Source of the DNA: Methanospirillum hungatei JF-1
GTDB lineage: Archaea > Halobacteriota > Methanomicrobia > Methanomicrobiales > Methanospirillaceae
DNA: 64,000 nucleotides
NCBI RefSeq assembly: GCF_000013445.1
Contig: NC_007796.1
Location: 1,276,936-1,340,935 of the forward strand
Direction of reading: 5' to 3'
Each line of letters begins with the position of its first letter. Position 1 is the stretch's first letter. The notes under the pieces are model-generated. The model did no database searches and had not been told where the DNA came from. It was given only the letters and a program-made list of their open reading frames with translations. A program made the position numbers and the translations under genes. Positions 39,613 through 49,873 of this stretch are shown here, in pieces.

Positions 39613-41537
39613 CAGAATTTCAACTGGTTTCAAATTTTAAACCTACCGGTTCCCAACCGGATGCCATCAGACAGCTGGTAGAAGGTTTTAAATCTGGATC
39701 CTCATTTCAGACCTTACTTGGAGTAACCGGGTCTGGGAAGACATTCACGATGGCAAATGTCATCGAACAACTCCAAATCCCTACCCTTGTCATCGCTCAT
39801 AATAAAACACTGGCAGCCCAGTTGTACCACGAATTTCGGGATTTTTTTCCGAATAACCGTGTAGAATATTTTGTTTCCTACTATGATTATTACCAGCCTG
39901 AGTCATACATACCCAAGAAAGACCAGTATATTGAGAAGGATGCCCAGATAAATCCAAAGATAGAGATGATGCGGCTCTCAGCGACTGCATCTCTTCTGAG
40001 CCGGAATGATGTGATTGTTATCGCATCAGTATCCTGTATCTACGGTCTTGGGCGGCCAGATACCTATAAACGAATGGGTTTTGATCTTGGTGTAGGCCAG
40101 AAAATTAGCAGGCGGGAGATTATCAGCCGCCTCGTTGACAATCTGTACGAACGAAATGAGATAGAGATCATCCCGGGAAGGTTCAGAGTAAAAGGGGACA
40201 TTATCGACCTTGTCCCCAGTTATTACAATAACATCATCAGGATTGAACTCTTTGGAGACGAAGTAGAACGAATCACCGAAATAAACAGAACCACCGGAAA
40301 CCCGGTCGAGCGATTGAGACATGTCTATGTCTATCCTGCCAGTCACTATGTCATTGATGAATCGCAAAAGGAGAAGGCACTTCTTGAGATAGAAAAGGAA
40401 TTGAATGAGAGACTTCCCCATCTGGGGATGCTTGAATCACACCGGCTCCGTCAGCGGACCATGTATGATATCGAGATGATCCGTGAGACAGGATCATGCA
40501 AAGGAATTGAAAATTATTCTCGTTTCTTTGACGGGAGAAAACCCGGAGAGAAACCATATTGTCTTTTGGATTATTTCCCGGAACGGTTTTTAATATTCAT
40601 TGATGAGAGTCACCAGACACTTCCCCAGGTCAGGGCCATGTTTCACGGTGATCGGTCAAGAAAGACTCCTCTTGTAGAGTATGGATTCAGGCTCCCATCT
40701 GCATTTGATAACCGGCCACTTAGGTTTTTCGAGTTTGAACAATACCTGAAGAATGTCATCTGTGTATCTGCAACGCCTGGTGATTATGAACTTGATCATT
40801 CAACACAGGTAGTCGAACAGATTATCAGGCCAACCGGACTGGTTGATCCGGTTGTAGAAGTCAGACCAATTCAGGGACAGATGGAGAATATTAAATTCGA
40901 GATCCAAAGGACTATCGAACGAGGAGATCGTATCCTGATAACAACCCTGACAAAGCGGCTTGCAGAGGAACTAACCGAATATCTCCTGTCACATGGAGTA
41001 AAGACCCGGTATCTCCATTCTGATATTGATACCCTGGAACGAACAGAGATCATACGAGAACTCAGGCTCGGCAGCTTTGATGTTCTGGTCGGAATTAATC
41101 TACTTCGTGAGGGGCTTGATATTCCAGAAGTCGGATTTATCGGAATTCTTGATGCTGACAAGGAAGGGTTTTTACGAGATGCGCGTAGTCTCATCCAGAT
41201 TATCGGGCGTGCGGCACGAAACTCCGATGCTTTTGTTGTCCTGTATGCCGATACGGTTACCGGATCCATGCAAAAGGCAATAGATGAGACTGAGCGGAGA
41301 CGGGCACTTCAGATTGAATATAATACATCTCATGGAATAACCCCGAAGACCATTCAAAAGCCGGTTCGTGATCAGGAGATTGATCTCGGAAAGAAGAAGA
41401 AGGTTCCAAAATCAGCCCTGCCAAATCTCATAATCAATCTGGAGTCGCAGATGAGATCTGCAGCCCAGAGACTTGATTTTGAAGAAGCAATACGACTGAG
41501 GGACCAATTAACTGCTCTTAGAAAAGAAATGGAATAG
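39609..41537 (+). CDS. uvrB: excinuclease ABC subunit B
   Basis: UvrB is the helicase-like component that verifies damage and recruits UvrC. The 642-residue length is normal. Walker A is LGVTGSGKTFTMANV, the beta-hairpin is YYDYYQPESYIPKKDQYIEKD, the DEAD-like box is IDESHQTLPQV, motif VI is QIIGRAARN, and the C-terminal UVR motif is QRLDFEEAIRLRDQL. It overlaps the uvrC stop by four bases (ATGA), so uvrC and uvrB are translationally coupled. Confidence 0.98.
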   Translation: MTEFQLVSNFKPTGSQPDAIRQLVEGFKSGSSFQTLLGVTGSGKTFTMANVIEQLQIPTLVIAHNKTLAAQLYHEFRDFFPNNRVEYFVSYYDYYQPESYIPKKDQYIEKDAQINPKIEMMRLSATASLLSRNDVIVIASVSCIYGLGRPDTYKRMGFDLGVGQKISRREIISRLVDNLYERNEIEIIPGRFRVKGDIIDLVPSYYNNIIRIELFGDEVERITEINRTTGNPVERLRHVYVYPASHYVIDESQKEKALLEIEKELNERLPHLGMLESHRLRQRTMYDIEMIRETGSCKGIENYSRFFDGRKPGEKPYCLLDYFPERFLIFIDESHQTLPQVRAMFHGDRSRKTPLVEYGFRLPSAFDNRPLRFFEFEQYLKNVICVSATPGDYELDHSTQVVEQIIRPTGLVDPVVEVRPIQGQMENIKFEIQRTIERGDRILITTLTKRLAEELTEYLLSHGVKTRYLHSDIDTLERTEIIRELRLGSFDVLVGINLLREGLDIPEVGFIGILDADKEGFLRDARSLIQIIGRAARNSDAFVVLYADTVTGSMQKAIDETERRRALQIEYNTSHGITPKTIQKPVRDQEIDLGKKKKVPKSALPNLIINLESQMRSAAQRLDFEEAIRLRDQLTALRKEME

Positions 41538-41551
41538 GGACGATAAAAAAA

Positions 41552-44500
41552 TTACTGGACGGTAATAAATCCGTCTTTTGTTTTTACCGAACTTCCTTCA
41601 TCACTAAAGACACTCAGGCTCACGGTGTAATTTCCAGATTCTGAGTATATATGGACCGGGTTCTGATCATATGACTTAACTGAGTCACCAAAGTCCCAGA
41701 GCCATGAGGTCGGGAATCCCAGTGAGCGATCCTCGAACTGGACCGTGAGAGGTGGTTTTCCTGAAACCGGATGAGCGATAAAGTCAGCCTCTGGTTTTTG
41801 CAATATAGTTATGGTCTCATATGCATAGTCCTTAGCGATAAACGGTTTTTCAACCTGGTGAGTTACCTGATAAACACCCGGTGCGTTGTATACATGGGTT
41901 GCATTCTTAGAAATCGCTCCTTTCGGACCATCTCCAAAGATCCATCCATACGCTACTCCATTGGTATTCAATGAGGTATCGATAAACTCGATCTCAACAC
42001 CCGGTGGTACGATACCTCCCTTGGATTTTGCTGTAAATCCGGCTATCGGGTTTGTAGTGACCTCGATGTAATGCTCTTTCGTCTTATTCACTCCATCCTT
42101 GGCAGCGGCATTGTAAGCGGTCAGCGTAACGGTGTAATTGCCAACCTCTGCGAAATAATGCACAGGTTCACGTGTGGTGGTAATTTCACCATCGCCAAAG
42201 TCCCAGAGCCAGTCTGTTGGATTATTTCTGGTAAAGTCCTTGAAAGTTACGGGATACTTTGGAGGAACACGGGTCCGGTCAGCTTCAAAGTCAGGTTCAG
42301 GTGGAATGACAAATACTGCCTCTATCGTGTGATTATCAGTAATGTTAGTAAAGCAGTACTGATCATACACTCCGACTGAACTGTTGTCAACAATCACATC
42401 ATAGACAACATTTCCTTCATCAGGTGTGATGTTAAAGCACTGAGTGCTGCCACAATTGACCGTAACAATTCCATCATCACCGGCAGGATCAATCACTCCG
42501 CCTTCACTCTGATTCACCAGAATCTCATAGGTTTTTATTTGGAAATCTGCATGAATGGTATGATCCTCAGTCACATTTTCAAAGGTATAGGTAGAAATTG
42601 CACCCTGACTCTCACCATCTACCAAAACATCCTTGATGGTGTAACATCCGTTCGGAGTAATGGTGAAGGTAGCTGAATCGCCAATTGGAACCACCTGCGG
42701 AGTGGATGGATCAATAGTGCCCCCTACCCCTGCAGACGGTGTGATGGTATATGCATACTGTGTAAAGTATGCAGAGATGTTGTGGTCCTTGGTTACATTG
42801 TTAAAGCAGTACTGATAGGGACTGGTCTGGTTTCCGGTATCCTCCCCGTCTATTACTACTGATGAGATATAGTAGTTCGTATGTGCGGTGATGTTGAAGC
42901 ACTGGCTATCGCCAAAGGTGACATTCACGATGCCTTCAGGCTCAATTATACCGCCCTCACCAGCGACCGCCTCGATGGTCAGGACGTCAGACTGAAAATG
43001 TGCAACAATATCGTGATCCTCTGTGACAGTTATATTGTACGGGTTCACCGCTCCTTTTGAAATTCCATTATCAGTGATATCTGATAATTGATATCCTGCA
43101 AACGGATTGGAAGTAAAAGAAAGTTCCTCTCCATATCCGGCAGTGTAATTAGACAGGGCAGGAACAATTATTCCTTTTGTCTCATCTTCAGATCGCGAGT
43201 TCACACTGTAGTTCAATGGTTCAAAGTGTGCTGTAATGGTAGTGTTTTTGTCAATGTCACAGACCGAACCGATATAAATCTTGTCTGATTCAGACGAGAG
43301 GATCTCTTCTGCATCGGTAGAAGTAAAGTTTGCATGAGTAAACCGATACCCCGGATCTGCAACTACTTCATGCTGATGTGAACATCCAAGGTATTCTATC
43401 CAGTATGGTGTTGCCTCTGATGCTCCATCAAGAATACTACCCCCGGTTGTTGCAACCGGTGTAATAAGGACGTGGGTAGGTCTGAAGAGACCAAGCAGAG
43501 TATGGTTATGGATCATCTGTGATGCAGGGAAATCCCATTTATCATTGTATTTTTTCTCCCCGTCGACCCAGAGTTCTTTAAACACATAGCCCTCATCTGC
43601 AGTGAAATTATACTGGTAACTTGGAGTTTCAAATTCATACAGAGTAATGCCCGGATAGTTTACGGATCCTCCTTTTCCTGCAGTTGCATTTACCGCAACT
43701 TTCTTCTTTTCAGATGTAACGGTAAGCGTTGCATTCTCTAACACTTTGGAATGCAGATACTCTACCTCATACTGACTGTATGGATAGGTGATCGGGTCAT
43801 AGCCATCTCTTACGACCGTAAGATTTCCAACCAGCCATGCCGGCTTTTCTCCAGTCAGATTAAATGGCTGAGTATTTCCTGCTTTTACCGCAATAACACC
43901 AGAGGGAGTGATTGTACTATGAGCATCAGCTGTTGCAGTAAGATAGTATGTCATCAGCTCAAGCTGAATGATATCTCCCCATTTTGAAGGTCTGCCTTCA
44001 AACAGAGTTGTATCAACAGTAACATTCTTTGCTGCATACAGAGGCATCTGATCAAAGGAAACATTCACGATCTGCTGTGACGGGAGGTATACCCAGCATG
44101 GAGTGGTGTTAACCAGTTCACCATCGACACGAACATTTGCTCCCCCCTCATCATCCACGTTTGTCTCAAAGTATACCTGAACAAATTCCTGGTCTGGGAT
44201 TAACGTCTCCACTACGGTTTTTTTCTCGCCTACCGAGATATTGAAGAAACCAACCTCCTCTTTCATGGAGTACCCATCAAGGAAGTATTTATACAGATAT
44301 TCACCCTCATGAAGCTCCATTTCAAATGGAGTGGTTCCCACAAGACCTGCAACAAATTTTATTGGCGGAATGGTCTCTGCCCCGACCATACTCTTGATTT
44401 GTACAGAAGCCTCATCAGCAGTCCCTTCATATGATTCAAGATATTCCTCGATCTCGGTTTCAAGACCTGCTTCCATATCAGAGAAATTACCGCCGGCAAT

Positions 44501-45121
44501 AATGACCCTTGCACTGTTAGGCTCACTCTTAAACGTTACAATTCCAGAGTCTGGAATCGGTACGAGAGGGACATAAATTTCAGTCACATCACCAGCTGTG
44601 ACTTCAGTTGTATTCGAATATGGATAGTACCCATCCTTTGTCACCGTATAATTATAAGTTCCAGGTGGAAGAGACTCAACCGATGCCGGTGTGGAACTGT
44701 ATATCACACTGGTAACATTTGGAATAAACCGCTGAAGAACAAGATTTGCCCCTGGTGGATGGGTGTCAATATGTATTGCCCCGTATTGTGGATTGGTTTC
44801 AGTAAGTGTTACATTGAAATCCTGATAGGATCCCGGAGTAACAGTGAATGATTCATTCCACCAGGTAATATACCCATATTTCTTCAGAAACAGCCGGTAG
44901 GTCCCTGGGTCAACAAAAAACTCCCGCGGTGTAATACCAGCAGTATCGTGAACTGTCAGATTATCAGGCGATACTGAAGTATTGGTGAGATAAATCTCAG
45001 CCCCATCCGGATGAGAATCAACATAGATAACCCCCTTTGATGGAGCGGCCATAGATCCGGTCACGAGAAGCATGAATATACATGCCACTGCAATGAACGG
45101 AATTATCTGAACCTTTCCCAT
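41552..45121 (-). CDS. Large secreted protein with PEGA, InlB-like and PKD repeats
   Basis: This 1189-residue protein has a signal peptide (IPFIAVACIFMLLVTGSMA). Three PEGA domains follow (GVIYVDSHPDGAEIYL, GAIHIDTHPPGANLVL, GIVTFKSEPNSARVII). Residues about 480-920 hold a run of divergent InlB B-repeat-like units (for example GEGGIIEPEGIVNVTFGDSQ). The last part has three PKD domains (WLWDFGDGEITTT, YGWIFGDGPKG, WLWDFGDSVKSYD). No C-terminal anchor is visible, so it is probably held by the cell envelope or sheath. Many N-X-S/T sites suggest N-glycosylation. It shares strand and repeat type with the next gene upstream. Confidence 0.85.
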   Translation of the reverse strand: MGKVQIIPFIAVACIFMLLVTGSMAAPSKGVIYVDSHPDGAEIYLTNTSVSPDNLTVHDTAGITPREFFVDPGTYRLFLKKYGYITWWNESFTVTPGSYQDFNVTLTETNPQYGAIHIDTHPPGANLVLQRFIPNVTSVIYSSTPASVESLPPGTYNYTVTKDGYYPYSNTTEVTAGDVTEIYVPLVPIPDSGIVTFKSEPNSARVIIAGGNFSDMEAGLETEIEEYLESYEGTADEASVQIKSMVGAETIPPIKFVAGLVGTTPFEMELHEGEYLYKYFLDGYSMKEEVGFFNISVGEKKTVVETLIPDQEFVQVYFETNVDDEGGANVRVDGELVNTTPCWVYLPSQQIVNVSFDQMPLYAAKNVTVDTTLFEGRPSKWGDIIQLELMTYYLTATADAHSTITPSGVIAVKAGNTQPFNLTGEKPAWLVGNLTVVRDGYDPITYPYSQYEVEYLHSKVLENATLTVTSEKKKVAVNATAGKGGSVNYPGITLYEFETPSYQYNFTADEGYVFKELWVDGEKKYNDKWDFPASQMIHNHTLLGLFRPTHVLITPVATTGGSILDGASEATPYWIEYLGCSHQHEVVADPGYRFTHANFTSTDAEEILSSESDKIYIGSVCDIDKNTTITAHFEPLNYSVNSRSEDETKGIIVPALSNYTAGYGEELSFTSNPFAGYQLSDITDNGISKGAVNPYNITVTEDHDIVAHFQSDVLTIEAVAGEGGIIEPEGIVNVTFGDSQCFNITAHTNYYISSVVIDGEDTGNQTSPYQYCFNNVTKDHNISAYFTQYAYTITPSAGVGGTIDPSTPQVVPIGDSATFTITPNGCYTIKDVLVDGESQGAISTYTFENVTEDHTIHADFQIKTYEILVNQSEGGVIDPAGDDGIVTVNCGSTQCFNITPDEGNVVYDVIVDNSSVGVYDQYCFTNITDNHTIEAVFVIPPEPDFEADRTRVPPKYPVTFKDFTRNNPTDWLWDFGDGEITTTREPVHYFAEVGNYTVTLTAYNAAAKDGVNKTKEHYIEVTTNPIAGFTAKSKGGIVPPGVEIEFIDTSLNTNGVAYGWIFGDGPKGAISKNATHVYNAPGVYQVTHQVEKPFIAKDYAYETITILQKPEADFIAHPVSGKPPLTVQFEDRSLGFPTSWLWDFGDSVKSYDQNPVHIYSESGNYTVSLSVFSDEGSSVKTKDGFITVQ

Positions 45122-45383
45122 AATTTGATCGTCCCCTTCCCTTCCATACGTGAATGCCCTGTTTTTTTAAAACGCATTCCCCATACGGGTGCACCTCGCA
45201 ACAGGAATTAATCAGGGTTATATTGTTCATCATATATATAGGTATGGAAATACGTCCTATATACATTCAATTTTTCATTCGCCTCGGGAATAAAAACTCA
45301 TTTCTCAATTGAAAAAATATTACCGACGAAGTATAAAAAAACAGATTTATTAAATTATTTTAAAAAAGATAGAGTTTGGACGA
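45122..45383 (-). promoter_or_regulatory. Promoter region of the PEGA/PKD surface protein
   Basis: On the minus strand, a long TATA-like CTATATATATGATG lies near 45227-45240, about 108 bases before the ATG at 45121. This implies a leader of about 85 bases. The part near 45345-45380 is AT-rich, with A runs that may end the upstream PKD gene's transcript. Confidence 0.4.
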
Positions 45384-48300
45384 TTATAAAACGACGACGT
45401 ATGCAACACGACGTTTCTCATTCGTTCCATTTTCATTGCGCACGGTGAGAGTGACTGTATATTGTCCGGGTTTCTCGTACCGGTGAGTTGGTGCCTGCTC
45501 AAATGAGTTCGTGCCATCTCCGAATTCCCAGAACCATTCGATAACATTTGACTGGGCCGGAGTCTTGTCTTCAAACTGAACGTCAAATGGAGCTTTGCCA
45601 CTGTATTGTAATTCAGGAACTTCGAAATCAACACCCTGCGGGACGGTTTTATTAACGATGGTAATCTGTTGTGAGGTCGATGCAGTTACTGGTTGCCAGT
45701 TAGTCACAGTGAGATTTACCGTAAAAGTTCCAATATCCTGATATGTATGAGTTGTCATATTCGTCGGTAAATTTTCAAGTGTACCATCACCAAAGTTCCA
45801 ATGCCATTGTACGGGACTGCCTTTTGAAGTGTCAATAAAAGTGACTGGAGTATTAACAACTGCCCATCCGGATGGAATAGAGATGAAACTGGGTATCAAC
45901 CCTCTGACACTAATATAATCAGTTTTTACAGCAGTATCTTCTCCAAATGGATTTGTTACTTTTAAAGACACAGTGTATTTTCCTGGTAACTGATACTGAT
46001 GAGATGGATTTGTGCCATTCGAAGTCTGACCATCACCAAAGTCCCAGAAATATGACGAAATGTCAGGTCCCTGAACATGAGAGGTAAAGTAAACATAATC
46101 CTGTGTATTAACCGTTGTTGGATCAGCACAGAAATCTGCCACCGGTGCCCGCATCTCAGTAACATTTAGCGTATAGTTAACACTTTGAATATCTTCATAG
46201 TACCAGTTGTAAACCGTGAGGTTCACCAGGTACTCTTTAAATTCAGGGAAAATATTTACAGGATTCTGCTGATCAGAGGTGTTCCCATCACCAAAGTCCC
46301 AGAACCAATCAGACACATTACCCATAGAAAGATCAGTAAATTGGACACCCTCATAAATATTCATTCTAGCAGTCCTGTTTGGCATAAAGTCAGGGTAAAT
46401 TGGTTCTACAACCTCAATAGTGTTTTCTGCTGAACCTCTTGCCCCAGTTGTTGTATTCCAGACTGTAAGGTTAATTGTATAATTATTAGCCCCATAAAAG
46501 GTGTGAATAGGATTTTTCTGAGTACTTACGGGTGTATTATCACCAAAGTTCCATGACCAGTTCGTAATCCAGGCTGAAGGTTGTGATAAATCAGTGAATT
46601 GAACTGTGAACGGAGACACTCCCCTGGATTTGTTTGTACTAAAAGAAACATTAAACCCTTCAGATAGTATAATGTTCTTTGTTAGAGTATTCGTCCAGAT
46701 TGGATACACTGTAGTGTTTCTTACAACCTGAGTAATTAGATATGTTCCAGGATTGTTAAAGGTATGAACAGGGTTTTTATCAGTCACTGTTGATGATCCA
46801 TCACCAAAATTCCATTCATACTGGTCAGGAGAATCGGTCGTAAGATCGGTAAATTGGACTTGTAATGGGAAGGTTCCATATTTTGGTGAATAATCAAAAT
46901 TTGCAATTGGTCTTTCAATTATTGTAATAATTTTTTGTGTTGAATTATATTGATTACAACTATTCCCTACGGTAAAATTAACCGTATAATTACCAGGACT
47001 ATTGTAGGTTGTCTTTGCATTTGGCTGGATTGAACTGCCACCATTACCAAAGTCCCAGTGGTAATACGTTGCACCAAATACATCGGTTGAATTTGATGTG
47101 AAATTTACTGGAATTGATTCACCGGTTGTGTTTTGGTACCCCACTAGTTTATCAGATGTGAAATTTGCATATAACCCAGTTACATGAATTTGTTTTCGTT
47201 CTGATTGATTTATATCATGAGTTGTGTTGAGCGTAGTTAGAGTCACATTATACAAACCCGGCAAATTGAAAATATGAGTTGCATCACGTGTTGTAATATT
47301 TGATGACCCATCGTCAAAACTCCAATTATATCGATCCGGATTACTGTAACCTACCTGGGTCGCATTTGTGGTGAATGAATATGTTACTGGAAATACGGGC
47401 TGTAAACATGTAGTTATTGGATTTGAAGAGAAATTTGCAGATATTGGAAGATATGCATTAACATAATTTGTCCGGGTTGTCAGATTAGATGACCAATTTC
47501 CACTTACATTTAATGAAACCGGATACAGGCCAGGGGTGTAATAGGTATGAATTGGATGTTCTGTTGTACTCGTATTTCCATCACCAAAAGTCCAATTAAA
47601 GTGTAGAGTATCACGATAATCAGATGTTGAATTATTAAAGAATTGTAAACATAATGGAACCTGACCTTTTGCCTGTTCGGTAAATGAACTTATATTCGTC
47701 GTGAAAATTGTCGAAATATCATCTCTACTATCGATATAAATCGAACGCGAAATCGAACTGTTTACACGTAATCCACCATCCGGGTAAAAGGGAGAATCAT
47801 ATGACCTGTTCCAGACCGTATAATTAATTACTTTTGTCCCATTTGTTGAATAACACGTAGTTGCAGGATTGATTGTTTGATTCCCTAAACCGTCATTTAA
47901 TTGCCATGCACGATCTGTTGGCCCCCCAGTCGAGTTATCTGTAAAGGTGACACATAGAGGTAGAACGCCTGTGGTAGATGTATTCGTGAAATTAGCTGAT
48001 ACAGGTAAATAGGCCGTTACAAACCCAAAGGTTTTATTGACAGGATTAAATGCCTGAGGATTTGAATTGTTATATGCATTGCATTTTAGATCATATTGTC
48101 CTACATTAGTAAAATTGCAGACAATCCAATTAATAGGTGAAGTTGTTATGACTTCCAAAAAATTAGTAGTAGCATACCTCTCTTTAATACTCCACTGATA
48201 CCAATCAGCAATATGAGAAGATTCAGGTGAAATAATCGCTGTATAATTAACACTTACAGGGGGATTTGACACATCAATAAAAGATGCATTCGCTGAAACA

Positions 48301-48419
48301 TCAAAGGTCACTATCCCTTCAACATTAACTTCTCCATCCCCAAAAACCGGGCTCACCAGGTTTACCATCAATAATGCCACAAACAGGGCAAATACATAGT
48401 ATAACGGTCGTTCATGCAT
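45384..48419 (-). CDS. Large secreted PKD-repeat surface protein
   Basis: This 1011-residue protein starts with a signal peptide (PLYYVFALFVALLMVNLVSPVFG) and is then built almost wholly of PKD-type Ig-like domains. Nine clear units carry variants of W-X-F-G-D-G (FNWTFGDGN, YNWSFDDGS, YHWDFGNGG, YEWNFGDGS, WSWNFGDNT, WFWDFGDGN, YFWDFGDGQ, WHWNFGDGT, WFWEFGDGT). One or two degenerate units lie near the N-terminus. It is Thr/Asn/Ser rich with many potential N-glycosylation sites, and no membrane anchor is visible. Such proteins serve in archaeal envelopes or adhesion. Conserved PKD codons give repeated DNA blocks, which should not be read as a separate element. Confidence 0.87.
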   Translation of the reverse strand: MHERPLYYVFALFVALLMVNLVSPVFGDGEVNVEGIVTFDVSANASFIDVSNPPVSVNYTAIISPESSHIADWYQWSIKERYATTNFLEVITTSPINWIVCNFTNVGQYDLKCNAYNNSNPQAFNPVNKTFGFVTAYLPVSANFTNTSTTGVLPLCVTFTDNSTGGPTDRAWQLNDGLGNQTINPATTCYSTNGTKVINYTVWNRSYDSPFYPDGGLRVNSSISRSIYIDSRDDISTIFTTNISSFTEQAKGQVPLCLQFFNNSTSDYRDTLHFNWTFGDGNTSTTEHPIHTYYTPGLYPVSLNVSGNWSSNLTTRTNYVNAYLPISANFSSNPITTCLQPVFPVTYSFTTNATQVGYSNPDRYNWSFDDGSSNITTRDATHIFNLPGLYNVTLTTLNTTHDINQSERKQIHVTGLYANFTSDKLVGYQNTTGESIPVNFTSNSTDVFGATYYHWDFGNGGSSIQPNAKTTYNSPGNYTVNFTVGNSCNQYNSTQKIITIIERPIANFDYSPKYGTFPLQVQFTDLTTDSPDQYEWNFGDGSSTVTDKNPVHTFNNPGTYLITQVVRNTTVYPIWTNTLTKNIILSEGFNVSFSTNKSRGVSPFTVQFTDLSQPSAWITNWSWNFGDNTPVSTQKNPIHTFYGANNYTINLTVWNTTTGARGSAENTIEVVEPIYPDFMPNRTARMNIYEGVQFTDLSMGNVSDWFWDFGDGNTSDQQNPVNIFPEFKEYLVNLTVYNWYYEDIQSVNYTLNVTEMRAPVADFCADPTTVNTQDYVYFTSHVQGPDISSYFWDFGDGQTSNGTNPSHQYQLPGKYTVSLKVTNPFGEDTAVKTDYISVRGLIPSFISIPSGWAVVNTPVTFIDTSKGSPVQWHWNFGDGTLENLPTNMTTHTYQDIGTFTVNLTVTNWQPVTASTSQQITIVNKTVPQGVDFEVPELQYSGKAPFDVQFEDKTPAQSNVIEWFWEFGDGTNSFEQAPTHRYEKPGQYTVTLTVRNENGTNEKRRVAYVVVL

Positions 48420-48674
48420 GACTTATAACACTCCCCACGTGGATGCCAGTCCCTTTGAGTTTTCAGATCAACACCTGACGTCATTTCAGACCTGAAACTC
48501 AGTAACCAGAACCAGCTCTTGATATATAGAAGATCATATTCTTCAGATATTATAAATATATTCATATTTTTTCGGTTCATCCCTCTCCTTACCCCTAATT
48601 GATCATATAAAACAAACCACAAACCACCTGAAGCAGGGAAGTAATTTTCAACAAAAACATTCCATATGTACCGT
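48420..48674. promoter_or_regulatory. Divergent promoter region between PKD gene and cyclophilin
   Basis: This is about 255 bases of non-coding DNA. An AT-rich core near 48515-48570 contains TATA-like sequences readable on both strands (GATATATAG near 48519 and TATTATAAATATATTC near 48547). No Shine-Dalgarno sequence precedes the cyclophilin start. Confidence 0.35.
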
Positions 48675-49136
48675 ATGGCAGAGCCAGTACGGGTGAAAAT
48701 GACAACATCCATGGGAGATATTCTCATCGAACTCTATGAAGATAAACCCATTACCGCAGGAAATTTCAAAAAACTCGTCGAAAAAGGATTTTATGATGGG
48801 ATCATCTTTCACCGTGTGATTGACGGATTCATGATCCAGGCAGGATGTCCAGAAGGGAAAGGAACCGGAGGCCCTGGCTACACTATCAAAGATGAGTTTG
48901 GGAAGAACAACCGGAATGATCGCGGCACCCTCTCTATGGCAAACTGTGGCCCGAACACCGGCGGCAGTCAGTTCTTCATTAATGTTGTCAACAATAACTA
49001 CCTTGATCCAAAACACCCGGTATTCGGAAAGGTAATTGAAGGCATGGACATTGTTGATGCAATATCAAAAGTAAAAAGAGACAGGTTTGACAGACCAAAA
49101 GAAGATGTTGTCATCCTGAAAGCAGTTATTGTCTGA
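48675..49136 (+). CDS. cyclophilin-type peptidyl-prolyl cis-trans isomerase
   Basis: This 153-residue cytoplasmic cyclophilin catalyses proline isomerisation in folding proteins. Key blocks are [25 protein letters not shown] (with the catalytic Arg of FHRVI), [16 protein letters not shown] and [18 protein letters not shown] chose ATG 48675 ([14 protein letters not shown]); an ATG three codons upstream at 48666 is equally open. It converges with an FKBP gene 3 bases downstream, so two isomerase families sit side by side. Confidence 0.95.
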   Translation: MAEPVRVKMTTSMGDILIELYEDKPITAGNFKKLVEKGFYDGIIFHRVIDGFMIQAGCPEGKGTGGPGYTIKDEFGKNNRNDRGTLSMANCGPNTGGSQFFINVVNNNYLDPKHPVFGKVIEGMDIVDAISKVKRDRFDRPKEDVVILKAVIV

Positions 49137-49139
49137 AAA

Positions 49140-49823
49140 TCAGTCTTCAGACTCATTTTTTGAGTTTTTATATCTCTCGATATACCTGATCTCTTCAATA
49201 CCCTCGATCTCATCAAAGATTGAGTTCGTTATATAGGGTTTCATATTCAGCCAGGTCCTGCTCGCATAGTAAATACCAGGGGGCAGCTTGATGAGTGCAG
49301 TTTTATCCTCAAGACTGACTTCCATGTCATATCCTGAAAAGAGCTTGATAAGTCCGGCGATCTTTTCCGTCGCGCTTTCAACAATCCCTTCGATTCGATA
49401 TGTGTACGTCAGGGTTTGCCCGGCAAGTGGATGGTTAAAATCAACGATAACCCGATTTCCAATGACATTTACAACCGTACCGGTTCCAGTATCAGGGATA
49501 GTTACCCGCATTCCCCGTTCAGGTTTGGTTTTAAAAACCTTCTTTTCATATGAACGGAGGAGCTCCTGTTCATGCTCACCAAACCCCTTTTCCGGAGGAA
49601 CCTCAAGTGTCTCTTCAAAACCAACCTCTTTTCCGATGATAGCTTCATCTAATCCCAGAATGATCTGACGTTTTCCTGCACACACAACCTTTGGAGTATA
49701 GTCCCGCCCTTCTTCAAAGACTCCGGCCTCACGGGCTTTCTGTTCCTCGGTTGTGTCAAAGAGAATACCATTTGCATATCCGGTAAAGTTCAACCGGATA
49801 AAGTCGCCTTCTTGTATTGACAT
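49140..49823 (-). CDS. FKBP-type peptidyl-prolyl isomerase, long archaeal form
   Basis: This 227-residue protein joins an FKBP domain with a SlyD-like insert-in-flap chaperone domain and an extra C-terminal domain. FKBP core: GDFIRLNFTGYANGILFDTT, IILGLDEAIIGKEVGFEETLEVPPEKGFG and FNHPLAGQTLTYTYRIEGI. The IF domain lies between these (residues about 85-130). The last 80 residues form the additional domain of archaeal long FKBPs. It is cytoplasmic, and its start is 44 bases from the divergent CYTH gene. Confidence 0.93.
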   Translation of the reverse strand: MSIQEGDFIRLNFTGYANGILFDTTEEQKAREAGVFEEGRDYTPKVVCAGKRQIILGLDEAIIGKEVGFEETLEVPPEKGFGEHEQELLRSYEKKVFKTKPERGMRVTIPDTGTGTVVNVIGNRVIVDFNHPLAGQTLTYTYRIEGIVESATEKIAGLIKLFSGYDMEVSLEDKTALIKLPPGIYYASRTWLNMKPYITNSIFDEIEGIEEIRYIERYKNSKNESED

Positions 49824-49873
49824 TCCTGATTCCTTAAGTAAGTGGCAAACAAGATAGATAAAGGATAGTGTAT

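Noticed and set aside
45384-48419. Repeated DNA blocks around ACCAAAGTCCCA that resemble a dispersed repeat or CRISPR-like array
   Set aside because: They encode the conserved W-D-F-G-D core of PKD domains at protein-domain spacing, not regular short spacers.
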